Origin: Cristatella mucedo
Taxonomy: Eukaryota > Bryozoa > Phylactolaemata > Cristatellidae
Length of the DNA stretch: 64,000 nucleotides
Assembly (NCBI GenBank): GCA_009760855.2
Contig: WPIO01000193.1
Coordinates: forward strand, 188,001-252,000
Reading direction: 5' to 3'
In this document: piece by piece, positions 45,036-58,396 of the stretch
Layout: every line of letters begins with the position of its first letter
Numbering within the stretch: position 1 is the first letter of the stretch
Notes under the pieces: generated by a model
The model's input: the letters and a program-made list of their open reading frames with translations, nothing else
Databases searched by the model: none
Told to the model about the DNA's origin: nothing
Position numbers and translations under genes: made by a program

Positions 45036-45315
45036 CTTGCGAAGTGGCGCGTGACGTATGACCCGATGGCCTTACATGGTGCTTAACCAGAGTGGGTGCA
45101 CCTTGCTTTTCAACAAAGCTGACTCAGCTTTTATGGCACCGTGAAGCCAAACCGAGCATTCCTAACATGTGAATGCATACTTGGAGTATATAATAACCAC
45201 AAATATTCTAAAAATGACTTGAGGAATGAAATGAAACCTTCTAACTCGATTGCAGGCTTTGGTCACGTAAACGGCCGAACTGCCAGGACCGATCACCTAC
45301 CGAAAAAATTATTAT

Positions 45316-45475
45316 ATTAGCTGATTGAGTAGTATCATTTGCATAGCGACAGAAGACCATTTACTGCTTTCACCACGTCCCATTAGGGAATAGGGAATCG
45401 CCCACTGCAGTAATCGAACCCACAACTTAGGCTAGGAGAGTGAGCACGTAACCTGATCTATCACGGCCACAACTA
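45316..45475 (-). mobile_element. SINE1 copy (reverse)
   Basis: Tail TAGCTGATTGAGTAGTATCA, B box GTGGGTTCGATTAC on the minus strand, head TGGCCGTGATAGATCAGGTT. Confidence 0.85.
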
Positions 45476-45811
45476 CCTAGTGGGTTACTTGTATGTCTTT
45501 TCCTTCTGTGGCTCCAGCTTACTCATCAGATCTACTACTCCCCACCAGGCTAAGCATCGCACCACCCTCTTTTCGAAATCTGCTCGTTTACCTATACCTA
45601 GTACAGACCTCGTATCTTGTGGAGACCGTGCCTTTAGTTCGCATGCTTCCAATGTTTGGAACTCTCTTCCGAGATTTTCGCCTCGACAACCCCCCCCCCC
45701 CAATTTGCCAGTTAAAAAACTAAAGACGTCTCAATTTCTATTCTATATGGTCCATGTGATTCATCTCCCCGTTGCTTATGCGTGCTGACAGTGTGCCTGC
45801 GGCCACTAACC

Positions 45812-45860
45812 TAAGCCGTGATGGCACTCTAGGTAAGGTGGTTACTTTTCACATCTTGAA
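45812..45860 (+). mobile_element. SINE1 5' fragment nested in LINE A
   Basis: TAAGCCGTGATGGCACTCTA, GGTAAGGTGGTTACTTTTCA. Only the tRNA-like 5' part is present. Confidence 0.65.
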
Positions 45861-45930
45861 CCATAGTTGCATGTTGACACTGTGCGTGTTACCTCTCACC
45901 ATGTTATGCTTGTTCATTGTGTAGTTTGAG

Positions 45931-46187
45931 TGTATGCCGGCTCCTCTGATGAGCCTGTGATGTCGCACGGACACAGGCCGGTAACCGCTGGTGGCCAGAT
46001 GGTGGATTCACCATCAGGGTCGGCCGCTGCACAGTTGTGGTCCTCGATGAATCATCGGGGTCAACCAGAGGAGCGGAGGAGGAGAGACTCTAGTGTGAGA
46101 AGGGGGCGAAGGCCGTCGTGCGTCTTGCTGCTCCGTGCCTTGTACAATAAACCGTTGGCGTTGTTCTAGGCCAGCGTTTTGTATGCC
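45931..46187 (+). mobile_element. Unknown insertion bounded by a 9-bp direct repeat
   Basis: TGTATGCCG occurs at 45931-45939 and 46180-46188. The sequence between them is GC-rich, foreign to the surrounding LINE A, and has AATAAA at 46146-46151. It could be a small solo LTR or a retroposed transcript; no TG...CA ends were confirmed. Confidence 0.45.
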
Positions 46188-46315
46188 GAACCACACATTG
46201 AGCACGCTACTGCTAACCATTCGATCATGCTTCCTTTCCTTGATAGCAAATGTAAATGCCTATAAAGAGATAAAGAGTTCTGTGAGACCACTGTAACAAA
46301 TGTATTATTATTATC

Positions 46316-46673
46316 ATTCTTATTGGGCAGCATTGATGGGACCATCAGCCTTGAGTTACCGATAAAAAGCTATGCTAACCGTCTGATGAATCAACAGCTC
46401 GCTTATATTGCTTCTAATGGTATTAGCTGCCAGTGAACGGGTTACAACGAGTTACTGGCTGCAGACACAAACATAACCTAGGTCAAGTATGTGTACCCGA
46501 CAGCTGAGCTGAGCTGAGCCGGTCTAAGCTCACCTGGTGGATATTTTATTTTTACCCGTGCGTTTTGCTCACTTTTATGATTGCAAGACTATCGGTCCTA
46601 CTAACAGCGGCATAAGTCTCGTGTGTGCTCTTGTGTAATTAACATTGTAAACGTGTGCTTTTGCACGCCTGCC
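46316..46673. other. Unrecognised intergenic sequence
   Basis: No feature identified. Confidence 0.4.
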
Positions 46674-46796
46674 TCTTCCTAGCCCCCTTCCCCGTCCCTC
46701 TTCCTAGCCCCTCCCCGCCCCTCTTCCTAGCCCCTCTCCCTCTTCCTAGTCCTCCGTCTCTCCTCCTAGTCCACCGTCCCTCTTCCTAGCCCCCAG
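46674..46796 (+). repeat. Pyrimidine-rich minisatellite
   Basis: About five irregular 20-30-bp units containing CCTCTTCCTAGCCCC or close variants. Confidence 0.8.
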
Positions 46797-48189
46797 ACAG
46801 TTACCAGCAAAGAAATTATAGCTAATTCCACTCGCTGAGCAACACACTGAATTTGTGTCGAATAAACACTTTGAGTTTGCTCTATAACTTTGGCACTATC
46901 TCCGAGTACATGAAAATCCTATGAGTGATGCCCCTTAAATAACAAATTTGCAGGTCTCACCTCGCTAGGAAAATAGAAGAGAAATATAAACACACACAAG
47001 TAAAATAAATATAAATGAAATACAAAATAGAAGTCCTAGCTCCGCCGCTGCTCTCCAAGTCCAGCGGCCACTGAGCAGGTTCAGCGGCCGCTGCTTCAGC
47101 TTCACACTCGGAGTAGTCGGCCACTGACTCTTAGTCGGAGGCCGACGATTATATAGCTAGCTGCAAGCTGGCTTATTAGCAGCAGCATGTTCAATTGCGC
47201 AACCGAATTTATGCTGAAGGATCCTCTGATTTCGTCATTATGGAAGGCGAACATTCAACCGGAAAAAGAAACGCTCTCTTCGGTGACCCTCAACCGGAGA
47301 GTCAGCGATCTCGCTGAGCTTTAAGCTGCTGCACTCGCAACGAGCGTACCCGACTCGGCCCTCGTGCGAGCGTAATTCGCAGGCTACTCTTTACGTCGCT
47401 GAAATGTCGGCGCGGTTGACATACTTCTGTAGGGGCTCGTGGGCGCGAGATGGCGGCGCGACGAAGAGCGAAGCCCCCCACAAGGGTTGTCGTGGCGTTG
47501 TCGACGACGCCTGTATTATATGATATAGCAGCCGTCGTGCGTGCTGCTCCGGTGCACTAGGTGTTACGAGAGAGAGAGAGAAGAGAGTGGTTAGCGTGCG
47601 TGCAGGATGACTCACAGGCAGAGAGTGAATTGCTCGGCAAGGAACGCGTCACGTGCTGGCAAGGAGCGTTCCGTTGGGCGGACGGAAAGTCGGCTGGGGG
47701 CGGAACCACGCGACGGCGATGACACGCCCACACTTCTAGTAGCAGCTGCCTTTAAATGCAAGTACTCACTGCAACGAGCGCGGGACGCGAATCCTTCGCC
47801 GCCATTTCAGCCGCCGTGCGGATTCGCATTTCGCTGCTTCCATTCTCTGCAGGGACGCGAAGAACGTAACGGACACAGACTTTTCATTTTAAGACACGTT
47901 CCACTACTCTCGGCTCATCCGAGTGCCTTGATGCTGAACCTACCTACAAATCGCTTGCTGCCATTCGAGTTTCAGGCGGCGTCGCCAGTATTCGTAGTGC
48001 GTCGCCTGAGACGCTACTGACGCAGCTTGGGCGGCCTGGCACGGACCGGATGCTGAAGCCTCGCACCGCGTTTCGAGTAGTAGCCATCAAAGAATGAGCG
48101 TGAAATATGCGGCAGCAGCGATTGACTGGAACGACAGTGGCTCGCATCGTCATTAGCTAACGTCACGGTCAGTAGCTTGCTCCATCGAA
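46797..48189. other. Unrecognised intergenic sequence, GC-richer at right
   Basis: Contains a 137-residue + frame (47607-48020) without recognisable domain. A GA run lies at 47570-47582. Confidence 0.35.
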
Positions 48190-49105
48190 TTCGCTATTGG
48201 AAAGGCTGACGCTCAAAATTGGCTCTGCCAGCATATCTCCCGTTGAATCAGCTCGAAATATAGGTGTCATGTTCCAAAGTGACCTCTCGTTAGACGACCA
48301 CATTAGCTCCACAATCAAATCTGCCTACTTCCAGCTACATAACATTGCTAAAATTTGGGCTTCTTTAGATAACGATGCCACGTCTAAGTTGGTCCATGCA
48401 TTCGTGACATACCGTCTCGACTTCTGCAACTCACTGCTTACTGGCCTGCCAGCATGTGCGATCAGGCGATTGAAGCTGGTGCAAAACTCAGCAGCTACGC
48501 TTGTCTTTCGTGAGCGTCGCAGTTGCCACATCATACCACTTCTCGTCAACCTGCACTTGCTACCAGTCAAGCAACGGATTGTCTTGAAGGTTTTGTCGCT
48601 CACTTTTAGGTCACTTCATTTTTTGGCTCCAGCCTATCTCTCAGATCGACTACCCCACCAGGCCAAGCATAGTATCACCCGCTTTTCGGAATCTAACAGT
48701 CTACCAATATACCTCGTACAAACCTCAAATCCTTTGGAGACCGTGCATTTGGTTCGTATGCTCCCAAAGCATGGAACTCCCTCCCGACTTGCGTCAGAAC
48801 ATTCCCTGACTTGACCACATTTCAAAAGAACTTAAAAACACACCTATTTAGGACAGCATTTAATGGGTCCCTGCGATTCGTCCTTCATGTGCTAATGCGT
48901 GCTGACGCTGTACATGCTGCCACTAACCACATTTGCATGCTGACCTTGTGCATGTCTCCCCTAACCATGTTGATAATGTTTGTTTATCAAGCGTGATATT
49001 ATTCACCATTCAATTGCATTTCCCTTTGCAGCAAATGTAAAGCACCTAGAGAGAGATTGTGTTATCTGAGGACGCTTTATCAAGTGCATTCTTATTATTA
49101 CTAAT
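48190..49105 (+). mobile_element. LINE A 3' portion, well preserved
   Basis: A 205-residue frame (48197-48814) begins MERLTLKIGSASISPVESAR and covers the C-terminal RT region. 3' UTR, hairpin tail and a short ATT tract follow. Confidence 0.92.
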
Positions 49106-50139
49106 TTTAAACTGGAAGCAAAACGCCATAATTGCACGCCTTACTGCGGGAAGCAAACAGTGGGCGGCTTCCGGACCAGCCTCGTGTACACCTCGCTGAT
49201 GCCAGTAAGAATGTGGACGCTCGTTCGAACTAGACGCGAGATGGTGTGGGCGTGGCCACGCCCGTAACGTGTCCCTCCCCAGCCGAGTACCGCCTCATTA
49301 GGCGCTGCAGTTGGACAGTATCAGCTGACTAAGCCGGATTTAATGGCGACGGGTCACTCACGTGACCCGCTAGTCATGCAGCCACGAACTTCCTGCCTGT
49401 GCGTCGGCCGGTACGCACACTCTCTGTCTTTCTTTCTCTCCCTCCTTCCTACTCTTTCTCTTCTCTACTGGCGCCAAGGAGCTGCTTTCACTACGGCTTC
49501 TACATCCGTATGTACACTAGCTCGCTCGAGCTGCCTGTGCGTAATGCAATACAGCCGTCGCCGTCTTCAGTACCACAACGAGCTTGTGGGGGGGGGGGCT
49601 GCGTTCTTCGTCTCGAAGCCATTGCCGCGCGGGCGTGTGTGTGTGTGTGTGTGTGTGTGTAGAGAGAGAGGCCATTAAGTGAGCGTCAGATCCTTGAAGT
49701 CGGCGAACCACTTGAAGGGCAGCCAGAGCCGATGGTAGACCGGTAGTGAATACTTTATATAAATAAATAAATAAGTAAATAAATAAATATATATATATAT
49801 TTATATATATATATATGTATATGTATATAGGGCTCTGTGTACTTTCGGGGCCGGCTGGGCCCCCGCCGCCGAGTTTTGAACTGTGGGTCAGCGCTTCTTT
49901 ACAGCCGCTGGAAGACTCTCAAGGGAGATGACTCGTAGACGTCAATACGGGAGTGCAATGAATGGCAGGCGCTACTCCCTGCATCGAAGAGCCGCCTCCT
50001 CCGAGCGGCGCCGAATATTACGCAGCCGGAAGCGGGAAGATTCTGTAATGGCCGAAGGCTCGGCGGAGTGGGCGCAACATGCCGCTTGCCGAGCGGCCGA
50101 ATGCGGTTCGGTGTGCGCCTACACGCAATAAGCAGGCCG
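49106..50139. other. Intergenic, with simple repeats only
   Basis: Holds a G-run (49589-49597), (GT)n (49636-49660), (TAAA)n/(TA)n (49757-49830) and otherwise unrecognised GC-rich sequence. Confidence 0.45.
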
Positions 50140-50590
50140 CCGCCACGAAACGAGTGCTTCTGGCGCCGACCTATTTCCCGTTACTAAAGGGTAAGTGAGT
50201 CAGCGGCGGCGTGAATTAGAAAGAGCCGCACAAATTGAAGATTTTACTGAGCTTCACTCGCTAGCGCACAGTGTCTCCGTGCATCCAGCTCTCAGCTTCA
50301 TCCTCCACGCTCCTCGCAGGCTCACAACATCGCAAGCACTCTTGCGGTGGAAATACGTCCCTGCACTTAGGCTACTTACGTCTATAGTGGGGGATGACCC
50401 AAATAGGTGGAGCCCGAACCGGAGTCTGACCGACCCCGACTGGAGAGCTAGCGCTCCGCTTCCACCTCAACGGCAGGAATACCTTGCATGCTACCTCAAG
50501 CATTCTTGCGGAGGAAACACGTCTTCGCACTTAGGCTACCTGCATCTCCAGGGGGGACGACCCGAATAGACGGAGAGCCCGAACCAGCGG
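50140..50590 (+). mobile_element. Dispersed repeat R2, copy 2
   Basis: Inverse-oriented partner of 7262-7692. Contains an internal direct duplication: AAGCACTCTTGCGG... (about 50333) and AAGCATTCTTGCGG... (about 50499), each followed by TTAGGCTAC, GACCC(A/G)AATAG and GGAG..CCCGAAC. The period is about 166 bp. Confidence 0.6.
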
Positions 50591-50617
50591 AATAACTCAC
50601 CCACCACACCAACAATG

Positions 50618-50755
50618 TCTTGGTCTAGCGGTTAAGGTGCTCGCCCCGACCAAGGTCTGGCTGATGTCGTGGGATCGAGCCCCGAGGCATATGTGAAGCA
50701 CCTGAATAGAGATTAAGGTCTCTTGGGGCGCTATATAAATGAATTATATATTATA
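50618..50755 (+). mobile_element. SINE2 copy
   Basis: TTGGTCTAGCGGTTAAGGTG, GGGATCGAGCCCCG, tail GAAGCACCTGAATAGAGATT, ATATAAATGAATTATAT. Confidence 0.88.
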
Positions 50756-50974
50756 TATATATAGGTCGCATCGGAAAAAATCCTTATGCCGAGACTACGT
50801 GCGAGCGCGCACACACAAAACGCAGAAGAAACACTAAATTCTAGCTCAGGCACGATACGACCGTATTCAGTGGCGTCCACCTAATCCTCCTAGCGAACGG
50901 CGCACCCTCTTCCCTCGCTTTCAGAGAAACGAGTCCGACGGAAGTAGCGTCCGGAGCGAAGGACAAGAACGAGA

Positions 50975-51325
50975 GCAGGAGCCGGACAAGAGACCCGGAG
51001 CGAGCGTTGCTCGACTCTTAGATACCTAGCCGAGGCAGTTGGGCAAGAGCCTTGTGGCAACGGGCTAGGCGCCTCGTGCGATTACGGTAACTAATACCTT
51101 CGCTCGGCCACCGGATGGGCAACCCAGTCATCGATCGGCCGCCCCCGAGAGTGGCTGACCAATTCTAAAGGCTAAATTGCTACCGCTGGTCCAAGAGTTT
51201 CCTGGCTCTTGCTCTCTTACTACACTGGCGCTCTTCTCAGGCTCCTGGACGAAGGAGTTTTTGCCAGCCAAGCAGTTCTTGTTCGCGCTAAAATTTAGCC
51301 AAGGCAAGCAGGGCGCTACAATTCT
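50975..51325 (+). repeat. Dispersed repeat R1, copy 2
   Basis: Collinear with 6476-6935 but missing parts of it. Key shared words are GAGCCGGACAA, GCTCGACTCTTA, CCAATTCTAAAGGC, ACACTGGCGCTC, GACGAAGGAGTTTT and TTTAGCCAAGGC. Confidence 0.7.
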
Positions 51326-51415
51326 GACGTACAGGGTTTACGAGTCTTAGAGCGACACCAGATTAGCCAATGGCCGGCTCGGCTGGTTTAATCATCAGTC
51401 CATACGAGACCGTTG

Positions 51416-51620
51416 TAATAATGATAACACATTCGATGAAGCACCCTCAGAGAACTCAATCTCTTTCCAGGCGCTTCACATATGCTGCGAAGTAAACGCG
51501 ATCGAACGGTTAGTGGTAGCATGCTCGATTAACAGCAAGAATAACACGGTTAGGGTTAATAAGGTGCACGCGGTTAATAACAAGCATGGGGTCAGCATGC
51601 AAGTGCGACCAGATTCCGCA
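51416..51620 (-). mobile_element. LINE A tail, diverged
   Basis: AATAATGATAACACATTCGA, GAAGCACCCTCAGAGAACTC, TTTCCAGGCGCTTCACAT, then 3' UTR words. Confidence 0.8.
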
Positions 51621-52032
51621 GTGCAATCGAGGCTTTTGCAAAGAAATCCACGCAGGTGCTCGTCACACGGGCGCCAGGCGCGACTAACGGGAGGGAAAGC
51701 GTACGAGCGGCGGCTGCTCTTACGCTTACCTGCCGCCCGGTCTGGGCATTTCTCTCGACTGGCCGCGTACGCTACGCTACGCGCTGCGTGGGCCGTGCCG
51801 GGTTCGCCGCGCGCGCTGCCGAGCTGGCGGTGTTGGGCGTCGGGGAAGGGAAAACAGTACCTGCCGGTGCAGCGGGCGCACGCAGCGCCGGCGGCCCGTA
51901 ACAAGTGACGTCGGCGCGCGACGTTCGGACGCCTCTCAGCGGCATATCCACGGGGTCACCTCAGGGAAGGCCAGTACATTCGGCATTAGGGGGCCCAAGC
52001 AAAGCGCCATATGCTATGCAAGCAGTTAGCGT

Positions 52033-52865
<833 letters not shown>

Positions 52866-52930
52866 TCTCGCAATAATAACAACAGTAATAATAACACACT
52901 TGATAAAGTGCCCTCGGAGAAGTCAATCAA
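52866..52930 (-). mobile_element. LINE A tail fragment
   Basis: (AAT)-like tract then GATAAAGTGCCCTCGGAGAA. Truncated to about 65 bp. Confidence 0.75.
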
Positions 52931-53496
52931 TAACATGCAATTCAAAAAGGACTTGATACTACGACCCGTGCCTTGTGCGAGCACCTTACCGATTGGCTAA
53001 GACCGTGGAGCGCTTAAATGGCGGCGAAAGCTAAACCAGCAAGGTTACTGCTGACAATCAGTATTCGCAACTACGCCATTAAGCAGTAATATATAGCCGA
53101 GACTGCAAAAACGGCCGGCCCCATGAGATTCGCAGGCACTTAGGCAGTTGTGGTTCCGCACTTGGTGTTGGCGTTCTAGCCGATTTGAACTCTAGGCCGA
53201 AGAGCAGTTGGGGGTGTACGTCGCGGCTGCTGTTGAACGCCTGTAACCCGTTCCCTGCTGTCAAATAGACTTTTCTACATTATGGATATGGGGTGATGTG
53301 CTACGGCATGAGCGTCCTTCGTCGCTACCATGTTAGTGCAACTGTTGGCGTACCTGCGTGCGCTGGTGCAGCACTTACTGGTAGCTAGCCTTGCTACGAG
53401 GTTCCAACGTCACCAGTATCCGTCACTCGTCGGCAGAGACTGGAAACAGTTGCAAGGGCACTCGTATTTGAGGCCTAGCTCTCACCGGAAAAAATG
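52931..53496. other. Unrecognised intergenic sequence
   Basis: No gene or repeat identified. Confidence 0.4.
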
Positions 53497-53665
53497 CTAG
53501 CAGATTTAACAGCCTCTTTTTGTATTGCGACAGAAGAGCCTTTACGGCTATCATTGCCGCTTGCAGTGGCGATAAAGGGTCGCCCTCCATAGGATTCGAA
53601 CCCACAACCTCGGGGCCGAGGTCGTGAAAAGCAACCGCCTTACCTAGCGAGCCATTATGGCTAAC
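53497..53665 (-). mobile_element. SINE1 copy (reverse), best preserved
   Basis: The reverse complement reads AAGGCGGTTGCTTTTCACGA, CCTCGGCCCCGAGGTTGTGG, B box GTGGGTTCGAATCC, GGCGACCCTTTATCGCCACT, GCAAGCGG, and tail AGGCTGTTAAATCTGCTAGC. Retains good A/B-box-like spacing. Confidence 0.88.
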
Positions 53666-53980
53666 GTGGAAGCCGCACACGACGTTTTCGTAACGCGCGT
53701 CACCGCCGGTGCTCCTTCTTGATGCTGCATAACTAACGACCCTCACGATCGTATTTAATTTGTCTCAAAATTCTCCCACTGCGAATAGAGTGCAGAGAGG
53801 AAGAAACGTTGCCATCCCGTCGAGCGCGACCGGCGAGAATCTCACCGCACGTCGCCACTCATCTCACCACAGTAAGCAGTTGTTCTCGGCCTTAAAATAG
53901 GACAGAGTTCGTTAAAACAGAAACTCGCTGTAGAAACATTTGCAATTATTTTGAGAACACATGCGCGAGCGAACGCACTC

Positions 53981-55834
<1,854 letters not shown>

Positions 55835-56380
55835 TAATAAAGATATTTGTGTAGCGGCCTAAGTGAACCGATTTCTATTTAGGCACTGCCATATGCTGGT
55901 AGTAAAGCATGCCAATTGCTTAGTGACAGCATGCAGAGTCTCAGCAACCGAAATCGCCAACAAAACCAAGCAACCAGAATCGTTAGCAAAGCACGACTGA
56001 GCTGAGATGCCGCGAGGTATAGGTGGGTGGCTAGCTTTTTTCCAAGTGCCATCAAGTCGGGAGTAAGTTCAAGGCTTGGTGAGAACGCCAATTAAAGTCA
56101 CGCTTTCTGAACGATTTAAGGACGATCAAAGGCACGGCTATTGGTTCGAATGGGTCGGTCGGAGAGAAAGAATCAAGGAGCCTAGGGCCGAGCGATGGAA
56201 CCTCGAACCGTCGCTCAACCTTGAACCGTCGCTCAACCTTGAACCGTCGATGCGATGCTCGATTAGAGAGGAGCCAGGGCAGGTCGGCGAGAATCGCTGT
56301 AACGCGACGGCTTCGTCGTTCGCGACCGGCAAGCCTACCGGCATCATTTAGAGCCGAACGCAACTGCCTCTACTGCTCGG
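55835..56380 (-). mobile_element. Old LINE A copy (reverse) with an internal triplication
   Basis: Minus-strand words GRERRSRRVTAILADLPWL, SLGPRLLDSF and LKSFRKRDFN correspond to RERRSCHITPLLADLHWL... and LKSFGDRAF of family A. The IDFKV codons are expanded into three 18-bp units. The 3' tail near 55840-55890 is decayed. Confidence 0.7.
56201..56254. repeat. 18-bp x 3 tandem repeat
   Basis: Unit CCTTGAACCGTCGCTCAA. The third unit diverges after CGTCG. Confidence 0.93.
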
Positions 56381-56763
56381 GCAGGATGAAGTGCCAGTAG
56401 CCAGCTGTAGAAGCTTAGATCCGATGTCGTTGGCGCACGTCACCGAATGTCGCCGATGTGTGCACTATCTATGCGTGCACTATCGTGCACTATCACAGGC
56501 TAGCCTATCCACTCAGTGGCGGATGATGGGGGTGGGGGCGGAGTCTCTGCAGAGCTCCCCACCACGGAAACACCCGATTGTGAGTGGCTCATTCACCAAC
56601 CGCTTGAGGATTTGAGGCTCGCGGCCACAGCCTTCGAAGTTCGAAAAACGTGCTCGCTCGTGCAGCCCTGCGATTGGACGCGTTTTCGAATTGCCGACGA
56701 GTGCACCTCTGTGCAGCGATCCGCGTCGCTCCGCCTCTCGGGAATTCGCGGAATTTGCACCAC

Positions 56764-56804
56764 CGTCGGTCTCGCGCGGGGCGACGCCCCGCGCGAGACC
56801 GACG
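56764..56804. repeat. Perfect inverted repeat, 19-bp arms, 3-bp loop
   Basis: Left arm CGTCGGTCTCGCGCGGGGC, spacer GAC, right arm its exact reverse complement. Confidence 0.97.
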
Positions 56805-57647
56805 AGAGGCGGATCTGGAGCAGACGAAGCGTCGGTCGCAGCGAGTCGACCCAGTCCGGCGCCAGCTCACTTCCGTAGGTGCGTCCCCGGAAGTTCGTCG
56901 AGATCGCATGCAAATGGAAGCTCCGCGCTGGAATTCTCTACGAGAAGTGCAAATAGAACCAGCACCATAGCTACCGGTGTGAAGCTACCCCTACCGACCG
57001 GCAACGGCTGCGATCGGCTCCGATCGGATATATCGCAGCAGATGGCAGCAATGTACTCGCTCGCCAGCTCGAGCGCCTGCTTCCGGTCCGCTGCTTCCAG
57101 AGTGCTCTTTACACCGAGCCTGCCTGAGTTACGATTAGTTGCCCTTCACTTCCGCGGGTAAATGGGCTGCTTAGGCTGCTCAAAGCATCCGGCAGAATAC
57201 TACCGCACTGGACCTTCAAGCAAATGCTACGGTAGAGAGAGCGCGGGTTGCGTATCTCAAAAATTGCAGCCGGAAGTCGTAGCGTTTCAATATTCACGCC
57301 GCCGCTTCGTCGTTCTATTCGAGCGTCAGTCCTTCCTGTTAGCGAGCGGCTGTCGCGTCGGCGAGCCCCGCCCCCGGGTGTTCGAGGGTCGCCGGCCAAC
57401 GAGGCGGCGGCAGCCGCTGCCGCCGCCCGTGTCGAGCACGAAACGGGTGGTGCCGCCTGCGGTTGCTGCAAGGGTCGCCGGACGCGGGAGCAAGGGTCGC
57501 CGGCGCTTGTGGCTCGCTGCGTGGCTGCGCGCACACCTGTACGCCAGTGAATCGAACAAACATGCATGCACCGCAATTTCGACCGGGCGTGGGCGGCGAG
57601 CGAGAGTGCGGTCGCTCGCTGTGTGCGGCCACGGCTTGCGGGCACAC

Positions 57648-57680
57648 GGGAGGGCGGGGCGGGCGGGGCGGGCGGGTGGG
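57648..57680 (+). promoter_or_regulatory. GC-box cluster / potential G-quadruplex
   Basis: Seven or more G3-4 runs separated by single C, A or T bases, including two GGGCGGGGC boxes (Sp1/KLF-type). Lies about 720 bp before the CHST15-like ATG. Confidence 0.6.
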
Positions 57681-58396
57681 CGGAGCGCTGGTGGCCGACG
57701 CGTTGGTAAGCGACGGGTGCGCGAGCAATCTCTCTGCGATCGAGCGATGTCTCTGCGATCGGCAGTGCCGGTAAGCGTGGCGGCTCGTCGTCCCGATGGG
57801 TGGGGCGACGGTTCCGGTAACTCGGGCGCGGCCGGCGGCGACGGCGGCGGCGGAGCGCTTTGCATGCGAATGGCTCGTCGCGGAGAGCTTACGCACACAA
57901 GTCTTTTCAGTAAAATCGAACGTCATTTGCGTTCCTTTCATGCGCTCCTCGGCGGGCGTAATGCGTGCGGTGCCCCGTCAGGACGACCGTTAGCCCACCG
58001 CGTCATTCAGTCGCCTCTCGGACGCGGCAGAGCAGGAAGCGCGATCGCAGGAAGCGCGCGATCGCGCTCCTCCAACCACCGCGCAGCTCGTGACGTCAAG
58101 CTTCAGCGAGACGCGAGCGCGACGGGCGAGCTTAGCCGATCGTGGAGTTGGCGCGCCCGTCGGTCAGGCATCCTGAGCGACCGCCGCGTTGCCGCCTCCG
58201 AAGCATCATCGGCGGGTGGTAGTGCCAGCCTCCGGCGGCCGGTCAGCTCTGAAGCGGCCGGCGCCTCCGGCAGACGGTCTCCGCTTAGCGGATAGCGATA
58301 GCTGCCGGCCGCAGCCGCGGCTGAGAGAGACGCTCCGTCGGTCGGTCATCGTGCCCGGCGCATGCAGCAGCAGCAGCTTCGGCCGGCGGCCTCGTG

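Larger units (their letters stand above)
45490..46315 (+). mobile_element. LINE A 3' portion with two later insertions
   Basis: RT C-terminal words SSDLLLPTRLS, TDLVSCGDRAFSSHASNVWN and a C-run. It is interrupted by a SINE1 piece (45812-45860) and by a 0.25-kb insertion (45931-46187). It ends with the tail AATGTAAATGCCTATAAAGA and ATTATTATTATC. Confidence 0.75.
56400..58396 (+). promoter_or_regulatory. CpG-rich region upstream of the CHST15-like gene
   Basis: GC and CpG content rise sharply from about 56.5 kb through the coding exon, unlike the rest of the window. The region contains a perfect 19-bp inverted repeat (56764-56804) and a cluster of GGGCGGGG boxes (57648-57680). I infer that promoter and 5' UTR lie here; the start site is not determinable. 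Long frames here (such as 57162-58295, 377 residues) are Arg/Ala/Gly/Ser-rich, motif-free and probably the usual by-product of high GC. Confidence 0.55.

Noticed and set aside
57162-58295. 377-residue + strand open frame, and overlapping 190-200-residue minus frames
   Set aside because: Arg/Ala/Gly/Ser-rich with no domain, overlapping several other long frames in a CpG-rich block; this is expected when GC is high and stops are rare.
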